Part shown: positions 1 to 7,312 of the stretch, piece after piece | Layout of the letters: the number at the start of each line of letters is the position of its first letter | How positions within the stretch are numbered: position 1 is the first letter of the stretch | The notes under the pieces: generated by a model | What the model saw: only the letters and a program-made list of their open reading frames with translations | Database searches by the model: none | What the model was told of the DNA's origin: nothing | Translations under genes and position numbers: made by a program | Origin: Planctomycetota bacterium | GTDB lineage: Bacteria; Planctomycetota; Planctomycetia; Planctomycetales; Planctomycetaceae | Assembly (NCBI GenBank): GCA_027622115.1 | Contig: JAQBZS010000168.1 | Coordinates: 1 to 10,337 of the forward strand | Direction: 5' to 3' | Length of the DNA stretch: 10,337 nucleotides

Positions 1-90
1 GCCCTCCGGGCCTGACCGGATCCGGTAGCAGAATCCGATTCAGGGCCGAAGGCCCGGCACAGCCTCTGCAGGGCCGTGAGGCCCCGGTCG
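1..90. repeat. GC-rich hairpin cluster downstream of the DUF1501 gene
   Basis: Two near-identical short hairpins sit close together: GGGCC at 43-47 pairs with GGCCC at 51-55 across a 3-base loop, and GGGCC at 71-75 pairs with GGCCC at 80-84 across a 4-base loop. Neither is followed by a T-run on either strand, so they do not look like intrinsic terminators. They resemble dispersed intergenic repeats, but the element is cut by the window edge and its full extent cannot be seen. A third small hairpin, TGTCTCC (115-121) with GGAGACA (127-133), follows. No gene is supported between 1 and 255. Confidence 0.4.
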
Positions 91-255
91 AATGCGGCTG
101 ACGGTTAAACGACCTGTCTCCAATTCGGAGACACGGGCGCGGAATTTACTGACTGCCCCAACGGCAAACAAGCAGCCGATTCGAGCCGAAATCTCGCTGC
201 GTTCTCGCGAAACCTGCATCACAGGATCGAGCTTTCGGCATTCCGGCTCGACCAA

Positions 256-1668
256 TCAAACGAGTTCCGCAATTGGCTGGGCATCGTCCATGAGGTATTG
301 CGGTCGACCCCGCGTGTCATCGATCGTGGTTCGTAGGCTGTCGATGCCGAGATTGTGGAACAGCGTGGCCATCACGTCCTTGTAATGCACTGGACGCTCG
401 ACAGCCGTACCAGCCGAGCGATCCGTGGCGCCGATGACTTGGCCGGTGCTCATCCCGCCACCCGCCAACATCCCTGGGCTGACACGCGGCCAGTGATGCC
501 GTCCGCCGGTCTTGGCATCGACTCGAGGCGTGCGACCGAATTCGCCCCACACTACGATCGACACGTCATCCAACCGACCGCTTTCTTCCAAATCCGTCAC
601 AAGCGCATGCAATCCATGATCGACGAGCGGCAAGGCCGTCCGCATGCGAGGGAAATTCTTCGAGTGTGTGTCGAAGTCACTGATTGTCAGGCTGACGCAA
701 CGGACGCCCGCTTCGATCAATCGCCTCGCCAACAGGAATTTGCGAACGGACATCGGTCCTTCGGCCGTGGCGAACATGAATGTATTTGCGTCTTGATGCG
801 GCGTGTATTTTTCAAGCGTTTTAGCGTCGACCTTGCTCAAATCCATCGCATCCGCGAACCGGCCCGATGTCAGAATACCGAAGGCTTGCTGCGTGAATTG
901 ATCCATCGCATCCATCATGCCGGTTGCATCCGCTTGACGCCGGATTCGATCCAGTCCTCCCAACAACTGTGTCCGAGTTTGAAGTCGGTCGAGACTCAGC
1001 GACGGATTCAGCGTCAAACTGACGGCATGATCCATCCCCAATCGCGCCAACTCGCCCTTCATTCCCGCTTCCAACGGGCGTTCGAAGACCTTTGACAAGT
1101 CCGGCCGAAACGGCGAATACGACGGGCCCAAGAAGCCGGGTCTCGCACTATTTCTCACCAGCGGGCGACCTTGCATCAGATCGACAAACGTCGGCGTGAC
1201 GTCCGATGAGCTTCCGAGCAGGCGGCTAAGCACACACCCCATCGCGGGGCGGCCACCCAATGACAGCAAGTCGCTCTTTCGATAGCCCGATTGCGTTTGA
1301 AACCCGTCGTGAGCGCCGGCGGAACCAACCAGCGATCGAATGAACGCAAATCGATCCGCGATTCCGGCAAGCCTGGGCATCAACTCGCAAATCTGAAAAC
1401 CTTCAAGACGTGTCGGAATCGGGGCAAACTCACCGCGAATCTCGCTCGGTGCCTCGGGCTTCAGGTCGATCATGTCCATCTGTGGTGGTCCACCATCCAG
1501 ATGAACGTTGATGACGGCTTTGTTGGAATTTCCGGTCCCTGCCAACGACTCGGCTTCCAAGAGCCCGGCGAGTGTGACGCCCGCCATGCCTGCGGTTCCC
1601 GCATTCAGAAAACTGCGGCGAGTGATCCCGTCGCAATTGCGGTACGGCTTTCCTGTGATTTCAAACAT
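256..1668 (-). CDS. Tat-exported DUF1501 family protein
   Basis: This 470-residue protein belongs to the DUF1501 family (PF07394), a sulfatase/alkaline-phosphatase-like group of unknown reaction that is greatly expanded in planctomycetes. The N-terminus carries a twin-arginine signal, TRRSFLNAG (about residues 16-24), followed by a hydrophobic stretch to about residue 36, so export as a folded protein is expected. Family landmarks are VHLDGGPPQMD (55-65), AHDGFQTQSGY (119-129), DTH (333-335), WGEFGRTP (374-381) followed by GGRHHWP (about 388-394), and a C-terminal region on a planned 'GID' end. Their Asp and His residues are plausible metal ligands by analogy only. I chose the ATG at 1668 because it has GAGAG about 8 bases upstream and puts the Tat motif near the N-terminus. 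An in-frame start at 1731 would add 21 unlike residues. Such genes often pair with a DUF1549/DUF1553 cytochrome-type gene, but none is in the window. Length is normal for the family. Confidence 0.93.
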   Translation of the reverse strand: MFEITGKPYRNCDGITRRSFLNAGTAGMAGVTLAGLLEAESLAGTGNSNKAVINVHLDGGPPQMDMIDLKPEAPSEIRGEFAPIPTRLEGFQICELMPRLAGIADRFAFIRSLVGSAGAHDGFQTQSGYRKSDLLSLGGRPAMGCVLSRLLGSSSDVTPTFVDLMQGRPLVRNSARPGFLGPSYSPFRPDLSKVFERPLEAGMKGELARLGMDHAVSLTLNPSLSLDRLQTRTQLLGGLDRIRRQADATGMMDAMDQFTQQAFGILTSGRFADAMDLSKVDAKTLEKYTPHQDANTFMFATAEGPMSVRKFLLARRLIEAGVRCVSLTISDFDTHSKNFPRMRTALPLVDHGLHALVTDLEESGRLDDVSIVVWGEFGRTPRVDAKTGGRHHWPRVSPGMLAGGGMSTGQVIGATDRSAGTAVERPVHYKDVMATLFHNLGIDSLRTTIDDTRGRPQYLMDDAQPIAELV

Positions 1669-2048
1669 GACAACTCTCGTGAGTGGAGTTCTGGGGCAAA
1701 CCGCGTCGCATTGGACGTTCGCATCAAACATTGCTTATATCAGTGAAATGAGGGCAAGTCGATGGATTTGCGGTTTTCAGTCGTTGAGCGTAACCGCCAA
1801 AAGTTCGGCAAGTTGACAAGTTTCATGGAACGACCGCAGGCCCTCGATTGCACCGATCTCGGTTACCGTTTTTTCGACAAATTTCTGTGCGGTCGTAACC
1901 CGAAGCAGGAAAAGGGTCACGCAAAGGCGCGAAGACGCAAAGAATCCAATTCAGTGGCAGGCCGGAGCCCGCAAGGCCGGTGACGTGGACATCGACCCGG
2001 ACGATGCCGGACTGCTGGAAGTCAGCCGCGAGGTTTGATCGCCAATGA
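1669..2048. other. 380-base spacer with 8-base tandem repeat and possible gene relic
   Basis: This gap lies between two minus-strand genes. It holds three consecutive related 8-base units, CGCAAAGG, CGCGAAGA and CGCAAAGA (1920-1943), which form a phrase I recognise as a dispersed intergenic repeat in many bacteria. Just after it, plus-strand frame 2 reads as a codon-biased tail ending GLLEVSREV and a TGA at 2036-2038, only 10 bases before the convergent end of the lipoprotein gene. No start codon or ribosome site supports an intact gene, so this is at most a relic. The promoter of the DUF1501 gene should lie in 1690-1800, but I see no convincing -35/-10 pair there. Confidence 0.45.
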
Positions 2049-4064
2049 TCATTCCTTGATCGAATCCAGCAACTGCTGGGCTTCTCTTGCCATCGCCGAC
2101 CCCGGTACGAGTTGGATGACCGCGCTGAGATATCGCTTTGCGGTCGTCGGCCTCGATTTAACGAAGGTCTGAGCGAGTCGCAGTTTTGATTGGGCTTCCT
2201 TCTCGCGTTGCTCTTTCGATTTGCCGGCGTTGGGATCGGCAGGCTTTCCGGTGCCGGGTTTGGAACCGGGCGTCTTGGCCATCGTCTTGACGGGGTCACC
2301 CACGCCGGTGGTTGTCGGGCGAAATGCGTTCCAAGCCACGATGGAAGCCGTCGGCGGTTGAATGGTGAGTTGCGTGGTTCCATGCTTGAACGTGAACTTG
2401 GTCTCCGACTCGGGCAATTCGTAAACGACGACGAACAGCGGCTTCGCCAACTCCCAACTCGTCATCACGCCGCGACGTCGTTTCATATCGTCGGTGTCCG
2501 CCGGCACGAGCTTCACGTTGTTGTATTCATCGCCGGGAACCATCAGCGCCGGATAGCCGCTGAACGCCACCAACTTTGGCGTGTGCTCGGCTTCGGTGCT
2601 GTCTTCCAAGCGATAATCACGAGCGACAAATCGCTGCTCGCCCTGAGACATGTCCAGCTTCAGAGCCATGAAGCGTTTCCCGGCCGCGGCTTCGATCGAG
2701 CCCAACTCAAGCGTCTTCACATCCTTGATGTAGTCGATCTTACCTTGCAAATAACGCACCCGCACGGGCTTGCCGAGAATCGGAGCCTGTGGGACTCGAA
2801 TCAGCGACTCCGTAAACGCCGGACGAATCTCGCCGAGTGCATCGTCCTCGCCGATCAGAACCACGGGGGCGTGGTCGGGAAAGTGCAACGCCAGTCCGCT
2901 TTCGAACGGCGGGTCGGGAAAGACGATTCGCAACGCCACCGCGAAGCCGGGTGACAGCGTGACTTCAATGTCGCCTTGCACGAGTTCCGTCAGAATTTCG
3001 CCGTTGTAGCTAACTTCGAAGTACTCGGCCCCGGCGTGCATTCGCATCCGCGACCCATCCAGCTTGACGAACATTTCCGTCGTGCGGCCTTTCTTCGCGT
3101 CGCTGCCGCCTTTCAGGAACACGTCGCGGCGATTCAGATCAACGCGCCGCGAGACCTTCGAACTGAGCTTCACTTCCAACTCGTAAACCTCTTGGGATTC
3201 GCCGTCGATCATCGCCTTGATCAACTGCCCCTTGACGACGTCGATCTCCAGCGAGCGGTCCATGTTGGCTTCTTTCTTCGCGAACGCATCGACCGCCGCG
3301 CCCAAATCGTCGGACGATCCATATCCCGCAATCCAATCCGAGTCGCCTTCCAGATCAATGTCGAATGACCGTTCGCCATGATGCATGGCAACTTTGGCGT
3401 CGCGTTCGATCGTCACCTTGTACAGCATCACGTATTGCGGGGCGGTCATCATGTAGGCCACGACCTTGGACACCGTCTCGGCCGATTCCGCCTCTTCGGT
3501 CTTAACTTTCTTCCCCAGCTTGGCAGCGTTTGGATTGATCTTCTTGATGCCCGGCTGATCGTCTTTGCCTGCGTGCAGTTCGACCTTGTCGTGCAACAGT
3601 TTCTCGCAACTGAGGAACGCTTTCTTCTGCCCGAACGCGACGGCAACGGGCTCGTATTCCACTTGTTTGTCGTCATCGTCCGTCACGATGATGCGATAAT
3701 CGAGCGGCACGACACTGAGAATGCTGGTTTCCGGGGGCTTTCCAGCTCTCTGCACGACTTTGGGAAACTCGAACTCCATCTTTACGGCCAGCAAGTATTC
3801 CCGACCGCCCGACGCCACGAGGAATTCCAAGCCGCCGGTGGACGTCGTGCTGATCTTCGAGCGTCCGTCGATCATCCCCACCATCGACGGCTCACCGACC
3901 AACGGACCATGAACACGTTTGAAGCGTTTCAACGGCGTGTTCGAGGACTGGTCCTGCTTGGAGCTGGATTTCGAGTCTTCGCCGGAACATCCCAGGCTCA
4001 TGGCGACGAGGGTCAACACCATCGCGGAAATTGGGCGACGTGGGACGTATTCCAGACGAATCAT
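2049..4064 (-). CDS. large secreted lipoprotein of unknown function with C-terminal helical repeat
   Basis: I do not recognise a named family for this 671-residue protein. A signal peptide with basic residues (R9, R10) and a hydrophobic core runs to SLGC, which fits a lipoprotein signal with lipidated Cys26; a Ser/Gln/Lys linker follows. Most of the chain is predicted beta-rich. Two distant regions look alike: about 88-241 and 463-572 both begin with a 'LLAVKMEF / FMALKLDM' strand, pass through a 'VAFG / VAFSGYP' turn, and end with 'YVMLYKVTIE...HHGERSFDI' versus 'FVVVYELPES...KHGTTQLTI', suggesting a duplicated domain. A Pro/Gly/Lys hinge (about 597-620) leads to a helical TPR-like tail (622-670). 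The ATG at 4064 has an AAAGG site about 7 bases upstream. A perfect TTGACA (minus strand, 4128-4123) lies in the leader without a good -10, and a CAGCTC/GAGCTG palindrome (4077-4090) abuts the ribosome site. Function is unknown. Confidence 0.85.
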   Translation of the reverse strand: MIRLEYVPRRPISAMVLTLVAMSLGCSGEDSKSSSKQDQSSNTPLKRFKRVHGPLVGEPSMVGMIDGRSKISTTSTGGLEFLVASGGREYLLAVKMEFEFPKVVQRAGKPPETSILSVVPLDYRIIVTDDDDKQVEYEPVAVAFGQKKAFLSCEKLLHDKVELHAGKDDQPGIKKINPNAAKLGKKVKTEEAESAETVSKVVAYMMTAPQYVMLYKVTIERDAKVAMHHGERSFDIDLEGDSDWIAGYGSSDDLGAAVDAFAKKEANMDRSLEIDVVKGQLIKAMIDGESQEVYELEVKLSSKVSRRVDLNRRDVFLKGGSDAKKGRTTEMFVKLDGSRMRMHAGAEYFEVSYNGEILTELVQGDIEVTLSPGFAVALRIVFPDPPFESGLALHFPDHAPVVLIGEDDALGEIRPAFTESLIRVPQAPILGKPVRVRYLQGKIDYIKDVKTLELGSIEAAAGKRFMALKLDMSQGEQRFVARDYRLEDSTEAEHTPKLVAFSGYPALMVPGDEYNNVKLVPADTDDMKRRRGVMTSWELAKPLFVVVYELPESETKFTFKHGTTQLTIQPPTASIVAWNAFRPTTTGVGDPVKTMAKTPGSKPGTGKPADPNAGKSKEQREKEAQSKLRLAQTFVKSRPTTAKRYLSAVIQLVPGSAMAREAQQLLDSIKE

Positions 4065-4076
4065 TGCCAGACCTTT

Positions 4077-4090
4077 CAGCTCACGAGCTG
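4077..4090. promoter_or_regulatory. short palindrome in the leader of the lipoprotein gene
   Basis: CAGCTC, a 2-base centre and GAGCTG form a perfect 14-base inverted repeat directly upstream of the lipoprotein ribosome-binding site. Its place in the leader would suit an operator, but a palindrome this short can occur by chance, and no matching regulator is in view. Confidence 0.2.
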
Positions 4091-4173
4091 CCGACGGGTT
4101 CAGTTTCGAGACCCGACTATTCTGTCAATCGTCGTGGCGCGTACAAGGCTCGCGGACCGCTTACGTCTTGAAA

Positions 4174-4243
4174 GTAGGCTGGAACAAGCAACGCGCAGTT
4201 CCGGCAGGCCGTGCCGGAACTGCGCGGAGCTTGTTCCGTCTAC
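4174..4243. repeat. 70-base inverted repeat bounded by GTAG and CTAC (REP/BIME-like)
   Basis: The left arm starts GTAG (4174-4177) and contains GGAACAAGC and CGCGCAGTTCCGGCA. The right arm is its reverse complement, ending CTAC (4240-4243). The inner 26-base arms (4181-4206 and 4212-4237) differ at two adjacent positions and enclose the 5-base loop GGCCG. A GTAG at the foot of a GC-rich hairpin is the known mark of REP elements mobilised by RAYT (TnpA-REP) proteins, and two in opposite orientation make a BIME. It lies between the ends of two minus-strand genes, so it could also protect or terminate the GGDEF transcript, although no T-run follows. No RAYT gene is in the window. Confidence 0.75.
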
Positions 4244-4253
4244 ATTTCGCGAA

Positions 4254-5180
4254 TCATCCGCGTTGAGTCGACGGCGCGCTGAAGAAGGGGACCGATACCG
4301 CGTCATCGGGCGAGTACCGTCCGGGTTGCGAGTCTGGGTGAGGCTCGGCACCGATCCCCTTGTTCAGCGCGTCGTGAATCCGACGCGGAAGCGCGAATTC
4401 GTCTTCCAAGTCGTCATCATTGTCGTCTTCCGTGGAAACGGTCATGTCGAGGTCGGCGACGATTGTGTCTCGCTCCGTCCCGTCATGGACGACCACGCGA
4501 TTGCGGCCCGTTTCCTTGGCTCGGTACAGCGCCGAATCGGCTCGCTTGTAGAGCACGTCCGTGGTTTCGCCGACGATGGTCTCCGCCACGCCGATGCTCA
4601 CGGTCAAGTGCAGCATGCCACCATGCACCAGAAACTCGTTGTCGGCGATCGACTTCCGCAATCGCTCGGCAACGGCATGCGCATCATTCAGGCTCGCGTG
4701 GTGCAGAATTGCGCCGAATTCTTCGCCGCCAATCCGAGCCACAACGTCCGAATCACGCATCGCCGACGACAGAATGCCGGAAAGTCCCCGTAGCACGATG
4801 TCTCCGGCTTGATGACCGTATTGGTCGTTGAGCTGCTTGAAGTTGTCGATGTCGATGATCAACAGCGAAACGGCTGCTTTCCGGCGACGGCGTTCACCGA
4901 CTCGGCGCCTCAAGATCGTGTCGAAGGCGCGCCGATTCGGGAGACTCGTCAAGCCGTCCGTCCGAGCCTCGGTGCGATACGACCGCACGCGTTCGCCCTG
5001 CTCATGAATCAGTTGCTGAGCGGCTGCCAATTCGCATCGCAGCTCATCGGTCTGGATGCGGGATCGCGATCGTTGAATCACGATTCCCAGCGCCGTTCCG
5101 AGAACAAACAACAAACCTCCGCTACCAACAAGCGTCAGTGCGTGGGATGGGCTGCCAAGTTCGGTTAGTTCAGCAAGCAT
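4254..5180 (-). CDS. membrane-anchored diguanylate cyclase (GGDEF domain)
   Basis: This 308-residue protein should make cyclic di-GMP from two GTP. One transmembrane helix (about 14-36) with almost no periplasmic part is followed by a basic helical linker likely to form a coiled coil (about 37-72), then a GGDEF domain (about 73-232). Visible motifs are DGLTSLPNRRAF (75-86), the metal-binding IIDIDNFK (108-115), and the active-site GGEEF (151-155). RDSD (142-145) sits exactly five residues before GGEEF, which matches the RxxD inhibitory site for product feedback. The cyclase is therefore predicted active and self-limiting. A 70-residue C-terminal tail is first very acidic (about 240-262) and then Pro/Ser-rich; it has no family match I know. 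There is no sensor or EAL domain. The start at 5180 gives the membrane helix but has only a weak ribosome site. The stop lies 10 bases from the GTAG/CTAC repeat. Confidence 0.93.
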   Translation of the reverse strand: MLAELTELGSPSHALTLVGSGGLLFVLGTALGIVIQRSRSRIQTDELRCELAAAQQLIHEQGERVRSYRTEARTDGLTSLPNRRAFDTILRRRVGERRRRKAAVSLLIIDIDNFKQLNDQYGHQAGDIVLRGLSGILSSAMRDSDVVARIGGEEFGAILHHASLNDAHAVAERLRKSIADNEFLVHGGMLHLTVSIGVAETIVGETTDVLYKRADSALYRAKETGRNRVVVHDGTERDTIVADLDMTVSTEDDNDDDLEDEFALPRRIHDALNKGIGAEPHPDSQPGRYSPDDAVSVPFFSAPSTQRG

Positions 5181-5650
5181 GACTCAATCCGATTGCGATG
5201 ATCACGACGGCGATGCGGAATCAACGGACTCCGCGTTCTCGGCGAGAGGGATTCGCCTCATCTCCTCAAACATAGCTCATGAACTGGAGGAGAATGCCTC
5301 GCGTTCGTGGCACGAATCAGATTGGTGATGGTTCAATACGGACCGCAGGGTGGGCACCGCCCAATGGTCCAAGAGTTGTGAGCCGTAACGCGTAAGCGGT
5401 CGGGCATCGAGCTGTGCCCGAGGCCTTACGGGCAACGGCTCACCCACGAAACCCACAACTCTTGAACCATTGGGGCACCGCCCACCAGGACCGTCACAAG
5501 CGACAATTCGCGGTTACCGCGACCGTCCGCACTGCACTGTCAATTCGAATTGTCAATTTCTATGCTCCCGCCCCGATCGTGTCGAACGCGTTCAAAATCT
5601 TGCACTCACATGGAAGTCAGTGCTCGTTCCAGGCAATTTGGAGGTCATGG
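5181..5650. other. 470-base divergent spacer with palindromes
   Basis: This divergent region separates the GGDEF gene (minus) from the zinc-ribbon gene (plus), so promoters for both should lie here, but no clear -35/-10 pair stands out. It contains TTCGTG/CACGAA around one base (5304-5316), the large nested palindrome described separately, CGCGGTTACCGCG (5509-5521), and a 9-base perfect inverted repeat GACAATTCG (5502-5510) with CGAATTGTC (5545-5553). The last two lie 100-150 bases upstream of the zinc-ribbon start and could be operator sites. An open frame runs through from 5414 but starts inside the repeat and has no ribosome site there. Confidence 0.5.
5349..5486. repeat. nested 138-base inverted repeat
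   Basis: The outermost arms are GGTGGGC (5349-5355) and GCCCACC (5480-5486). Inside, 21-base arms at 5360-5380 and 5454-5474 match at all but one position. Further in, TGAGCCGT (5379-5386) pairs with ACGGCTCA (5435-5442), and a 15-base imperfect pair (5392-5406 with 5415-5429) closes on an 8-base loop. Each outer edge also makes its own mini-hairpin around GGGCACCGCCC. The AGGGTGGGCA phrase at 5347-5356 recurs at 7311-7320 in the repeat after serS, so both belong to one family. The ordered nesting suggests a compound, mobile-type repeat rather than a terminator, since there is no T-run. Confidence 0.75.
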
Positions 5651-5953
5651 ATGACCCTGCTCAAACTCTTTGCGCCACCGCTCGATTCCCCCGCCACAAT
5701 TCCCTTTCCGAATCAAGATCTGCCGGCCATTCCCTTGCCGCTCCCGCATCGTCGAGGATCCGCGATGAGCGTGTTGCAGCGGTCACGAACGATTTTCGAA
5801 AACCGCATTTGCCCGGATTGTCGCCAGGCCTCCGTCAGCACGATAGAACTCGCCGACGGCCTGCGTGATGCATGGTCATTCACGATTCCGGGGACGGCAT
5901 CGCTCGTCGGCTTTCACTGCAAGCATTGTGGAAGCGAATGGGCCGCGCGCTAG
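5651..5953 (+). CDS. small zinc-ribbon protein, function unknown
   Basis: The 100-residue product has two CxxC knuckles, CPDC (about 54-57 from this start) and CKHC (about 91-94), about 33 residues apart. This pattern is typical of a single four-cysteine zinc ribbon. The N-terminal 38 residues are Pro-rich and probably disordered. GGAGG (5640-5644) lies 6 bases before the ATG at 5651, which supports this start. An in-frame ATG at 5765 also has GAGGA 6 bases upstream and would give a compact 62-residue ribbon, so the true start is uncertain. It ends 69 bases before serS on the same strand and may share its transcript. Zinc ribbons bind nucleic acid or protein partners in many contexts, and nothing here says which. 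I do not recognise a named family. Confidence 0.6.
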   Translation: MTLLKLFAPPLDSPATIPFPNQDLPAIPLPLPHRRGSAMSVLQRSRTIFENRICPDCRQASVSTIELADGLRDAWSFTIPGTASLVGFHCKHCGSEWAAR

Positions 5954-6022
5954 CCGGTCGGACTCTGTTTGCCGGTGGAGAGCACCTCCGATTTGCAAAA
6001 TCCGCTCAAGGAAGCACGATTC

Positions 6023-7312
6023 ATGTTGGACCTGCAATTTATCTGCGATCACACGGATGAGGTGGCGGAGAACTGTCGCAATCGCGGTATCGAAGTCGAT
6101 ATCGATGCGCTCGTGAAGCTCCGAGAAGAACGGGCTCAGTGCATTGTCGAAGGCGACCAACTGCGTCACGAACAAAAAGACACGCAGAGCAAAATCAAGG
6201 GTGCGTCGAAGGAAGAACGCCAGGGATTGATCGACCGCGGCCGTGAACTTCGCGAGGCGGTCGCGGCGGCCGATGTCAGACTCAAAGACGTCGAGACGGC
6301 GGTGCAAGACTTGCAATGCCAAATCCCGAACATGACGCATCCAGACGCTCCAATCGGCAAGGAAGACAAAGACCACACGGAATTGCGACGTGTCGGCGAA
6401 ATCCCAGCCTTCGATTTCAAACCGCTCGACCACGTGGACTTGGCGGAAAAGCTGGACATTCTTGATCTGGAAGCCGGCACCCGAGTCGCCGGGCACGGCT
6501 TCTATTTCCTCAAGAATGAAGCCGTGCTGCTGGAATTCGCGCTCATTCAATACGCGTTGGAAAAATTGCTGGCCGAGGGCTTTACGCTGTATTCAACGCC
6601 CGATCTGGCTCGTGACAGCGTGTTGGCGGGAACAGGTTACAGCCCGCGCGGCCCCGAGACGCAAATCTATTCGATTCAAGACACCGATCTCAGCTTGGTG
6701 GCCACGGCCGAAATCACGCTCGGCGGGACCCTCAAGGGCGAACTGTTGCCGACCGATACCCTGCCGCGGTTGTACGCCGGCGTTTCGCATTGTTTCCGGA
6801 CGGAAGCCGGGGCATACGGTCGAGCGACACGCGGCATCTATCGCGTCCATCAATTCACGAAGGTCGAAATGTTCGCCTTCACGGAACCGAAGTTGGAAGT
6901 CTCGAATGCCGTCCACGACACGATCGTTCGCATCGAGGAAGAGATTTTCCAAGGATTAGAGATTCCTTATCGCGTCATCGACACCTGCACCGGCGACCTC
7001 GGCGGCCCGGCCTATCGCAAGTTTGATCTTGAGGCCTGGATGCCGGGTCGAGGCGATGGCGGCGAGTTTGGCGAGGTGACGTCCGCGTCAAACTGCACGG
7101 ATTACCAGGCCCGTCGACTCGGGACGCGTTGCAAGTCGCCCGAGAAAAAGGGCACGCAGTTCGTGCATACGCTGAACGGCACGGCCGTCGCGGTCACTCG
7201 TGCGATCATCGCGATTCTGGAGAATCATCAGCAGGCGGATGGATCAGTCGTGGTGCCCGAGGTGTTGCGAAAATGGGTTGGCCGTGATCGGATCGAACCG
7301 AAGTCAGCGTAG
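6023..7312 (+). CDS. serS: seryl-tRNA synthetase
   Basis: The enzyme charges tRNA-Ser (and the selenocysteine tRNA where present) with serine via a seryl-adenylate in the cytoplasm. The 429-residue length is normal for bacterial SerRS. The start MLDLQFICDH is the typical family opening. An antiparallel coiled-coil arm that grips the tRNA spans about 28-100. The class II catalytic core follows: the serine-binding TAE (228-230), motif 2 with FRTEAG (258-263), HQFTKVEMF (276-284), CTGDLGG (322-328), SASNCTDYQARR (354-365), and motif 3 with LNGTAVAVTR (384-393) leading to AILEN. All key residues look intact. The ATG at 6023 has AAGGA about 10 bases upstream; a longer in-frame TTG start at 5969 adds 18 residues unlike the family. 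The TAG stop overlaps the first bases of an inverted repeat. Confidence 0.98.
   Translation: MLDLQFICDHTDEVAENCRNRGIEVDIDALVKLREERAQCIVEGDQLRHEQKDTQSKIKGASKEERQGLIDRGRELREAVAAADVRLKDVETAVQDLQCQIPNMTHPDAPIGKEDKDHTELRRVGEIPAFDFKPLDHVDLAEKLDILDLEAGTRVAGHGFYFLKNEAVLLEFALIQYALEKLLAEGFTLYSTPDLARDSVLAGTGYSPRGPETQIYSIQDTDLSLVATAEITLGGTLKGELLPTDTLPRLYAGVSHCFRTEAGAYGRATRGIYRVHQFTKVEMFAFTEPKLEVSNAVHDTIVRIEEEIFQGLEIPYRVIDTCTGDLGGPAYRKFDLEAWMPGRGDGGEFGEVTSASNCTDYQARRLGTRCKSPEKKGTQFVHTLNGTAVAVTRAIIAILENHQQADGSVVVPEVLRKWVGRDRIEPKSA

Noticed and set aside
4123..4128. TTGACA as a full promoter for the lipoprotein gene
   Set aside because: The -35 is perfect but no -10-like hexamer lies 16-18 bases downstream.
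3378..4793. Plus-strand open frame of 471 codons across the lipoprotein and GGDEF genes
   Set aside because: It is fully antisense to two well-supported genes, crosses their spacer and the inverted repeat, is rich in His/Arg/Val in the way of a shadow frame, and has no recognisable domain.
5414..5650. N-terminal extension of the zinc-ribbon gene
   Set aside because: It would start inside the nested repeat with no ribosome site, whereas GGAGG precedes the ATG at 5651.
5470..5868. Alternative plus-strand frame of 132 codons overlapping the zinc-ribbon gene
   Set aside because: Although an ATG at 5647 is near the same ribosome site, this frame has no cysteine motif or other protein signature.
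5876..6550. Minus-strand open frame of 224 codons across the start of serS
   Set aside because: It is the antisense shadow of serS, whose motifs are unmistakable; no domain or ribosome site supports it.
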